Shown here: piece by piece, positions 1 through 5,386 of the stretch
Layout: the number at the start of each line of letters is the position of its first letter
Position numbering within the stretch: the first letter of the stretch is position 1
Assembly: GCA_965365465.1 (NCBI GenBank)
Contig: CBDUBU010000282.1
Coordinates: forward strand, 1-5,386
Origin: CBDUBU01 sp965365465
GTDB lineage: Bacteria > Bacteroidota > Rhodothermia > Rhodothermales > DASSAV01
DNA length: 5,386 bases
Direction: 5' to 3'
Translations under genes and position numbers: made by a program
Notes under the pieces: model-generated
Told to the model about the DNA's origin: nothing
Database searches by the model: none
What the model saw: the letters and a program-made list of their open reading frames with translations, nothing else

Positions 1-97
1 CCTGGAGGTCAACGCCCGGTCACCCCATGGCCTCCGAGCAAGAAAAGTGTGGCTTCCATCATGAATCAGGATATGTGAAACCAGTTTGCGGTTTGAC

Positions 98-126
98 TTG
101 TGATCCGGCTCTCCGACACATAATAT
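98..126 (+). promoter_or_regulatory. Possible sigma70-type promoter upstream of the sulfatase
   Basis: TTGTGA (98-103) and TAATAT (121-126) are separated by 17 bases. Each matches its consensus hexamer at four of six positions. The surrounding bases 115-128 are the most AT-rich part of this otherwise GC-rich leader. Overlapping alternatives are CATAAT at 119-124 and TTGACT at 93-98, but these give 15- or 20-base spacings. If it is used, the transcript would begin near 133 and have a leader of roughly 125 bases carrying the stem-loop at 161-193. This is inference from pattern only. Confidence 0.3.
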
Positions 127-160
127 AACCCAGGTTGTGACCCCCCTGTGCTGTATGACC

Positions 161-193
161 CCACGAAGGACCCCGCCTGTTCTGGGGTCGTGG
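161..193. repeat. Imperfect stem-loop with GACCCC repeats in the sulfatase leader
   Basis: GACCCC (169-174) is the inverted complement of GGGGTC (184-189), with a 9-base loop. The stem continues outward after a bulge of four bases (167-170), because CCACGA (161-166) pairs with TCGTGG (188-193). Two further direct GACCCC copies begin at 139 and 157, so the right arm could pair with alternative left arms. No T-run follows on either strand, so a classical terminator is not supported. It could be a leader structure of the sulfatase mRNA or the end of an unseen upstream gene. Confidence 0.4.
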
Positions 194-256
194 AAAACCT
201 GAGCCGCCGCCTGCACGCGCACGTCCAGGCCCTTGAACCTGCCCTCGAAAACCCTG

Positions 257-1855
<1,599 letters not shown>

Positions 1856-1865
1856 TAAGGCGATT

Positions 1866-1889
1866 AAAACGGATCTGCGAAAGCCGCAG
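1866..1889 (+). repeat. Left flanking direct repeat of the RM cassette
   Basis: AAAACGGA (1866-1873), nine other bases, then GCCGCAG (1883-1889). The same two words occur fused without the nine bases at 4267-4281. The copies bracket the lower-GC RM genes, lying 11 bases after the sulfatase stop and 74 bases after the methyltransferase stop. This could be a remnant of a target-site or attachment-site duplication. The match is short enough that chance remains possible. Confidence 0.35.
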
Positions 1890-1893
1890 GAGA

Positions 1894-1905
1894 GACCGGG
1901 CGGTC
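1894..1905. terminator. Weak hairpin in the convergent gap (possible bidirectional terminator)
   Basis: GACCG (1894-1898) and CGGTC (1901-1905) form a perfect 5-bp inverted repeat with a two-base loop, between the convergent ends of the sulfatase (1855) and the endonuclease (1909). The loop is tighter than ideal, and no real T-run follows on either strand. Position is the main argument for a terminator role. Confidence 0.25.
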
Positions 1906-1908
1906 CCA

Positions 1909-2619
1909 TTATTCCTCAAAATATTTGCGTACGATCCTTCGTATTGCTTCTGTCAGATCAATCCCTTTTTCTTCGGGAAATCCTTTGAGTCGGTTGAACG
2001 TATCCATGTCTTCCTGCCCCCATGACGTATCGATCCTCCGGAGAGGCTTCATGGCTACATGGGAATAGTTCTCTGGGAATGCCCAGAAGCATCCATTACA
2101 GATCTCTACTTCCTTGATTTTCATGTTGTCGCAGTTCTCACATTCGTGCTTCTTGCGTTGTTGGTGTGAACCGCAGAGTAGTTGCCAATCACTTACATCA
2201 AACCTATCAGGGTCTCCACCGACCAGATATGGAATACGATGATCCGCTTGCAGCGCCCTTTTGCCATGTTCGAATGCATCCATGTTGCAGCGGATGCCAT
2301 AGTGTTCATATATCTGATTCTCAAGGTTCCTGGAAAGCGCCTTGCGACCGCTGAAGGTATTTTTTGTGATCGGGGCTTCTGCGCCAAGCACATATATTCC
2401 CATACGGTTACCTGTCTCAGGGTGCTGTCCCCAAATCCTTTTTATGATGATGCCGGCATCCTTGAGATCTTGAGCAACGCGCGGTGGATGTCCGTACTCC
2501 AGCTTTTCAATATCATAAGTACTGATTGAGCCATGCTCCAGTAGCCATCGCAGCATCTTCTGGGCGCGAAGGGATAGCCTGGGAATAATTTCCTCATAGG
2601 CCGCTTTGTCAATGTTCAT
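1909..2619 (-). CDS. HNH-family endonuclease, probable type II restriction enzyme
   Basis: A 236-residue protein, probably the cleaving half of the RM system. Residues about 15-63 look like a winged-helix DNA-binding segment (RLSLRAQKMLRWLLEHGSIS, then ARVAQDLKDAG-like helices and a short wing). The nuclease core has ADHRIPY (D126, H127), a GG turn, then DWQLLCGSHQQRKK with C149 and H152; this is the beta-beta-alpha-metal HNH layout, with a histidine as the last core residue. CENC (160-163) and CNGC (174-177) give a CxxC-x10-CxxC zinc ribbon directly after the core. The C-terminus (202-236) is charged and probably helical. The ATG overlaps the stop of the regulator gene (ATGA), and GAAGG lies nine bases upstream (complement of 2629-2633). 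Restriction function rests on the adjacent regulator and divergent C5 methyltransferase; the recognition sequence cannot be read from sequence. A homing-type or other HNH nuclease is a less likely alternative. Confidence 0.85.
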   Translation of the reverse strand: MNIDKAAYEEIIPRLSLRAQKMLRWLLEHGSISTYDIEKLEYGHPPRVAQDLKDAGIIIKRIWGQHPETGNRMGIYVLGAEAPITKNTFSGRKALSRNLENQIYEHYGIRCNMDAFEHGKRALQADHRIPYLVGGDPDRFDVSDWQLLCGSHQQRKKHECENCDNMKIKEVEICNGCFWAFPENYSHVAMKPLRRIDTSWGQEDMDTFNRLKGFPEEKGIDLTEAIRRIVRKYFEE

Positions 2620-2882
2620 ACATCTGGGCCTTCGTCAGGGTGAGTTAGCAGCGCTTCAAACCCCTCGAATAGCTCAACGAGCGTAATATGCAACGCTTGA
2701 GCAACTCGTATCACGTTAACAAGTGCAAGATTTCGTTCCCCGCGCTCCACACCTCCTATGTAAGAGCGATCAAGACCGGACTCATAAGCTAGTTGCTCTT
2801 GAGAAAGGCCACGCTGTTTTCTTAGCGTGCGAAGCCGGCTCCCAAAGGTCCGCAATTGGCGCTTTTCGTCAGTAGTGTACAC
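2616..2882 (-). CDS. XRE-type helix-turn-helix regulator, probable RM controller (C) protein
   Basis: An 88-residue basic protein, almost entirely one XRE/lambda-repressor-like DNA-binding domain (residues about 12-75). LSQEQLAYESGLDRSYIGGV (26-45) is the helix-turn-helix, followed by ERGERNLALVNVIRVAQALH. Length and domain match controller proteins of type II RM systems, which bind as dimers to operators before their own gene and often control restriction-enzyme timing. It starts with GTG at 2882-2880; no Shine-Dalgarno is visible, and a -10-like GATAGT ends only five bases upstream, suggesting a leaderless transcript. Its stop overlaps the endonuclease ATG by four bases, so the two are one operon with probable translational coupling. 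Divergence from the methyltransferase across about 90 bases of inverted repeats supports a control role. Whether it activates, represses or does both is unknown. Confidence 0.87.
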   Translation of the reverse strand: MYTTDEKRQLRTFGSRLRTLRKQRGLSQEQLAYESGLDRSYIGGVERGERNLALVNVIRVAQALHITLVELFEGFEALLTHPDEGPDV

Positions 2883-2883
2883 T
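2874..2883. promoter_or_regulatory. Perfect 10-bp palindrome over the regulator start codon
   Basis: AGTGTACACT is fully self-complementary and contains the GTG start of the regulator gene on the minus strand. A dimer bound here would cover the transcription start and start codon of a leaderless message. Candidate operator only; a 10-bp palindrome can occur by chance. Confidence 0.35.
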
Positions 2884-2887
2884 CAGG

Positions 2888-2917
2888 ACTATCCGAGATT
2901 GGTTTTGCTGCCGCCAA
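2888..2917 (-). promoter_or_regulatory. Candidate promoter for the regulator-endonuclease operon
   Basis: On the minus strand, TTGGCG (complement of 2912-2917) and GATAGT (complement of 2888-2893) are separated by 18 bases. The expected start of transcription, six or seven bases after the -10, falls on the GTG start codon, which fits the lack of a ribosome binding site. The weak -35 fits a promoter that needs an activator, as in many controller-regulated RM systems. Inference from pattern. Confidence 0.4.
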
Positions 2918-2920
2918 TCT
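2896..2920. promoter_or_regulatory. Inverted repeat AGATTGG / CCAATCT in the divergent control region
   Basis: AGATTGG (2896-2902) and CCAATCT (2914-2920) are exact inverted complements separated by 11 bases. The centre-to-centre distance of the arms is 18 bases. The repeat covers the -35 and spacer of the regulator promoter. It could be a dimer operator or an RNA hairpin in a transcript crossing the region. No T-run follows on the minus strand, so a terminator is unlikely. Confidence 0.4.
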
Positions 2921-2925
2921 TTAGA

Positions 2926-2955
2926 TTTAAACGTAGACATTCTACGGACTATAAG
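2926..2955 (+). promoter_or_regulatory. Candidate methyltransferase promoter
   Basis: TTTAAA (2926-2931, four of six matches to TTGACA) and TATAAG (2950-2955, five of six matches to TATAAT) are 18 bases apart. Transcription would start near 2962, about 11 bases before the chosen ATG, leaving just enough leader for the AGGT ribosome binding site. The spacer is filled almost exactly by the inverted repeat at 2932-2946, so a bound dimer would exclude RNA polymerase. Confidence 0.5.
2932..2946. promoter_or_regulatory. Operator-like perfect inverted repeat between -35 and -10
   Basis: CGTAGA (2932-2937), CAT, TCTACG (2941-2946): a perfect 6-bp-arm inverted repeat with a 3-base spacer, the geometry expected for an XRE-type dimer. 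It sits between the -35 and -10 of the methyltransferase promoter. Thirteen bases downstream, centre to centre, GACT-ATA-AGTA (2947-2957) nearly matches the GACT-N3-AGTC C-box pattern known from controller proteins (7 of 8 specified bases). Together they resemble a tandem C-protein operator. The binding protein is inferred, not shown. Confidence 0.55.
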
Positions 2956-2964
2956 TACCATTGC

Positions 2965-2968
2965 AGGT
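2965..2968 (+). promoter_or_regulatory. Ribosome binding site of the methyltransferase
   Basis: AGGT ends four bases before the ATG at 2973. It favours that start over the in-frame TTG at 2961, which it would lie inside, and over the later ATGs at 2979 and 2988, the second of which has no such sequence nearby. Confidence 0.5.
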
Positions 2969-2972
2969 CAAC

Positions 2973-4193
2973 ATGCGTATGGCTCCTATGCAAAAGATCA
3001 CCCTCCTGGATTTGTACTGCGGTCTCGGTGGATTCAGTCTTGGTTTTGAAATGACAGAGGCGTTCACGGTTTTGGGAGGAGTCGATCATGACAAGTGGGC
3101 GCTCAAGACATTCAACAGCTATCATGCTTCCTGCTCAGGCCTCCTGACCAAACCTCAAGATATGTCTGTGCTCAGTCCTCAAGCTGTTCTGGATGCCTTG
3201 GGGCAACGTCCGGACATGATTGTTGGGGGACCGCCCTGTCAGGGTTTTAGCGCAGCAGGCAAGCGTCTTGAATCATATCTGGATGATGCGAGGAATAAGC
3301 AAGTCTTCGAGTATTTGAGGTTTGTTCGGGAGATAGAGCCAAAAGCATTCCTCATGGAAAACGTCAGTGGAATCCGAACCACCGGGCAGAAGAAGAGCAA
3401 TGAACTTCTGGATCATCTCATACGGGAATATTCGTCGCTTGGGTACCGTATAACCTGGAAGGTGCTCAATGCAGCACACTACAGGGTGCCGCAGAGGCGC
3501 CTGAGGTTCATCATGGTAGGAGTAAGAGATGGAGGATCCGGCTTCACTTTTCCTGACCCTCCATGTGGAAACACTATAGATCTTTTCCGGCACAAGGAAA
3601 TGTTTTGCACAGCCTGTGATGCGTTGGGAGATTTGCCTTCTCCCACGAATGCAGAACCTCAGCCATACGAGATGGAAGCCTTATCTCCGCTGCAAGTCTA
3701 CTTACGGGAAGGTTCTGAGGCCATTTTTAATCATCTCGTCACTAACCATAGCCGCGATACTGTCGAGAAGCTGAGAGCGCAGAAAATCGGGACTCGCCTC
3801 TATGACTGGAACCATTCCTGGTACAGGTTAGACCCTCGTTCTCCTTCGCCAACGATCAAGATGAACAACCGCGCGCCCGCTGTTCATTACGCAGAACCCA
3901 GGCTGATCTCTCCGCGTGAGTGTGCCCGGCTTCAGACCATTCCTGATCGCATAGTTCTGGCTGGCAACAAAACACAGCAACTCACACAAGTTGGTAATGC
4001 AGTTCCCTCCATTATGGCAGCTCATATTGCCTCGGCGATTGCAACGCAGTTCTTCAATGTAGCGCCTCCTGTCCGATGGGATGCCTTGAACAATCCCCTC
4101 GCCGGCAATAGCGTGAAGGATGCCCACAAACTGGAGAGGGGCAACGCCCTGGATCAATATCTGAAGCGAGCAAAATCGCAAGCATTATCCTGA
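2973..4193 (+). CDS. DNA (cytosine-5-)-methyltransferase, type II RM modification enzyme
   Basis: Transfers a methyl group from S-adenosylmethionine to carbon 5 of cytosine in its target site, protecting host DNA from the partner nuclease. Numbered from the ATG at 2973 it has 406 residues, and all key C5-MTase motifs are present in order. Motif I is DLYCGLGGFSLGFE (13-26), which binds SAM. Motif IV is GGPPCQGFS (85-93) with catalytic C89. Motif VI is ENV (129-131), motif VIII QRRLRF (174-179), motif IX RSPSPTI (289-295) leading to RLISPRECARLQTIPD (310-325), and motif X QVGNAVPS (339-346). The target-recognition region lies between VIII and IX (about 184-288) and includes two close cysteines (FCTAC, 211-215). 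A basic tail of about 55 residues follows motif X. There is no truncation or frameshift, so it should be active. The paired HNH nuclease and regulator run the opposite way across a shared control region. Sequence specificity cannot be deduced. Confidence 0.96.
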   Translation: MRMAPMQKITLLDLYCGLGGFSLGFEMTEAFTVLGGVDHDKWALKTFNSYHASCSGLLTKPQDMSVLSPQAVLDALGQRPDMIVGGPPCQGFSAAGKRLESYLDDARNKQVFEYLRFVREIEPKAFLMENVSGIRTTGQKKSNELLDHLIREYSSLGYRITWKVLNAAHYRVPQRRLRFIMVGVRDGGSGFTFPDPPCGNTIDLFRHKEMFCTACDALGDLPSPTNAEPQPYEMEALSPLQVYLREGSEAIFNHLVTNHSRDTVEKLRAQKIGTRLYDWNHSWYRLDPRSPSPTIKMNNRAPAVHYAEPRLISPRECARLQTIPDRIVLAGNKTQQLTQVGNAVPSIMAAHIASAIATQFFNVAPPVRWDALNNPLAGNSVKDAHKLERGNALDQYLKRAKSQALS

Positions 4194-4791
4194 AGCCTGC
4201 TCTAACGATGCCGGGAGATCTGTAATATTCGGAGTGCAAGAGGCTTGGCTCGACAATAGGAGCGTCAAAACGGAGCCGCAGCGTCTACGTTACAATAGAG
4301 ATGCGATGGATGGGAGGAATGACCGTACCATTCCGGGGTTTCGCGGAGCAGGCGCTGCAAGTCGGCGCTGCGTCAGGGAGGAACGGCGCCCTTCGTGAAA
4401 CGCAAGCGCTACCCTCCGGCGCCGTGAGATCCGGTGCGGGGCATGATGTTGCCGGCTATCAGGAAAGAGCGCCGGTCGTAAGGACGGGGTTCCTGCTGAG
4501 GGTCCGCCATAATCAGAACCGCTTGGGTGTAGAGGGTGGAGACTTCTGCAATATAGATGCCCCTGCGACGACGCTCAAGGCGTGTGGATGCTTCGCGTCC
4601 TGCACGGGCAAGGAGAGGAGCGAGCCTTCAGGCGCTCCGGAAGCGGCGGCAGACCGCTCTGAGAAGGCGATGGCAAGCGCTTTCCTGTTTTCTTCGCAGC
4701 ATACCTCCTGCAAGATTTCCGATTCCATGTCTATATTGGGACCGAAGCGCCTGGGTGCGGCATATCGGGAGGCGCGAACAACGAGAAGCGT
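4194..4791. other. About 600 bases without a supported gene
   Basis: The stretch between the methyltransferase stop and the CHASE gene returns to GC-rich composition but shows no recognisable protein, tRNA or repeat array. A 179-codon forward frame (4301-4840) starts just after a -10-like TACAAT (4291-4296). It runs 49 bases into the CHASE gene, uses many rare-type codons (AGA, AGG, CGA, GTA, ATA), and matches nothing I recognise. The right flanking repeat at 4267-4281 lies here. Possible contents are a decayed gene, the scar of the cassette insertion, or a long leader for the sensor gene. No convincing terminator follows the methyltransferase. Confidence 0.5.
4267..4281 (+). repeat. Right flanking direct repeat of the RM cassette
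   Basis: AAAACGGAGCCGCAG. It equals the left copy (1866-1889) with nine bases (1874-1882) removed, 15 matched bases in all. See the left copy for interpretation. Confidence 0.35.
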
Positions 4792-5386
4792 ATGCAACGT
4801 TCCACCATCCCCTGGATTGTTCTGGCGACCATGCTGTTGATGACGGCGATTGCGGCATGGGGTGTGGCGGACAGCGCCCACGTCCGGGATGAGGACCGCA
4901 TAGCCAACGCCATCGAGGTCACCCGGAACAACATTGAAGGGCGCCTGGACACCTACGTCGCGCTCCTGCGCGGCGCCGCCGGGTTGTTCATGGCGAACGA
5001 AGGAGACGTTACGCCCTTCCAGTTCGGGCAGTACGCCCGGCGGTTGCGCATCCAGGAGCGGTACCCCGGGATCCAGGGCATCGGATTCACAGTGCGCTTT
5101 CGTCCGGGCAGCGAGGACAGCTTGGCCGCCGTCCTGCGGGCGGAGGGGTTTCCCGATTTCCACGTCTGGCCGGAAACGTCTCTGCCTGACCGCTTCGCCA
5201 TCGTGTACCTGGAGCCGATGGACTGGCGCAACAAGGCAGCGCTTGGTTATGACATGTACACGGAGCCGGTTCGACGGGATGCCATGGCGCGGGCATGGGA
5301 GACCGGGAGCGCCGCGCTGTCGGGCAAAGTTACCCTAGTGCAGGAAATCGTGGGGCGCAAGCAGGCGGGCTTCCTGATCTACCTGC
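4792..5386 (+). CDS. Membrane-anchored CHASE-domain sensor protein (N-terminal part)
   Basis: Only the first 198 codons are in the window; the frame stays open to the edge. After a short basic start, residues 7-26 (PWIVLATMLLMTAIAAWGVA) form a transmembrane helix or uncleaved signal anchor. Residues about 30-65 are a charged, probably helical stretch (ANAIEVTRNNIEGRLDTYVA, then LLRGAAGLF). From about residue 70 the sequence follows the CHASE extracellular sensory domain: FGQYARRLRIQERYPGIQGI (78-97), VRFRPG (101-106), IVYLEPMDWRNKAALGYDMY (137-156), EPVRRDAMARAWETG (158-172) and VTLVQE (180-185). CHASE domains bind small ligands outside the cytoplasmic membrane and signal to a histidine kinase, diguanylate cyclase or adenylate cyclase; the output domain lies beyond the window. 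The ATG at 4792 is the only reasonable start, and only a weak purine stretch (GAGAAG, 4783-4788) precedes it. A GGGAGG at 4767-4772 is too far upstream. Ligand unknown. Confidence 0.88.
   Translation, partial: MQRSTIPWIVLATMLLMTAIAAWGVADSAHVRDEDRIANAIEVTRNNIEGRLDTYVALLRGAAGLFMANEGDVTPFQFGQYARRLRIQERYPGIQGIGFTVRFRPGSEDSLAAVLRAEGFPDFHVWPETSLPDRFAIVYLEPMDWRNKAALGYDMYTEPVRRDAMARAWETGSAALSGKVTLVQEIVGRKQAGFLIYL

Noticed and set aside
2182..2529. Forward frame of 115 codons opposite the HNH nuclease
   Set aside because: Antisense to the HNH core and N-terminal domain; no supporting start site or motif.
4412..4627. Reverse-strand open stretch of 72 codons containing GIYIAEVSTLYTQAVLIM
   Set aside because: It looks mildly protein-like but has no start codon near its beginning, is closed by TGA and TAG on both sides, and matches no family I know.
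4642..4658. AGCGG / CCGCT hairpin as a terminator before the CHASE gene
   Set aside because: Only five base pairs with a seven-base loop in GC-rich sequence, no T-run after it, and no gene ending nearby.
4301..4840. Forward open frame of 179 codons with an ATG after TACAAT
   Set aside because: It overlaps the CHASE gene start by 49 bases, uses many rare-type codons, has no recognisable domain and lacks a ribosome binding site. Treated as noncoding, with doubt.
4513..5163. Long reverse frame (216 codons) opposite the CHASE gene
   Set aside because: More than half lies antisense to a clear CHASE domain; an expected shadow frame in GC-rich DNA.

Overview
The window reads as a bacterial chromosome segment with two GC-rich resident genes flanking a less GC-rich restriction-modification (RM) cassette. 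Hand counts on sample 60-base stretches give 37/60 G+C in 961-1020 (sulfatase) and 38/60 in 5041-5100 (CHASE gene), against 26/60 in 2101-2160 and 30/60 in 3361-3420 (RM genes). The organism cannot be named from this. An exported SGSH-like sulfatase, weak ribosome binding sites and a CHASE-domain sensor would suit a polysaccharide-degrading aquatic bacterium (Planctomycetes/Verrucomicrobia-like or a proteobacterium), but that is inference.

Layout. 1-256: upstream region with a possible promoter and an imperfect GACCCC/GGGGTC stem-loop. 257-1855 (+): secreted, formylglycine-dependent sulfatase resembling heparan N-sulfatase (SGSH). 1856-1908: short convergent gap. 1909-2619 (-): HNH endonuclease with an N-terminal winged-helix-like segment and a four-cysteine zinc ribbon. 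2616-2882 (-): small XRE-type helix-turn-helix protein, overlapping the endonuclease start by ATGA. 2883-2972: divergent control region containing inverted repeats and two opposed promoter-like elements. 2973-4193 (+): complete C5-cytosine DNA methyltransferase. 4194-4791: about 600 bases with no convincing gene. 4792-5386 (+): N-terminal part of a membrane-anchored CHASE-domain sensor, cut by the window edge.

How the parts work together. The middle block has the architecture of a controller-regulated type II RM system: a C-like regulator and the nuclease are translationally coupled on one strand, and the methyltransferase diverges from them. The MTase promoter has a perfect CGTAGA-CAT-TCTACG inverted repeat exactly between its -35 and -10, and the regulator appears to have a leaderless GTG start. 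The same heptamer, GGACTAT, overlaps the -10 element of both divergent promoters. An AAAACGGA...GCCGCAG motif occurs just outside each end of the low-GC block (1866-1889 and 4267-4281), which may mark insertion of the cassette between the sulfatase and the sensor gene. The most novel parts are the unassigned HNH endonuclease and its operator layout. The RM architecture itself is a known type.
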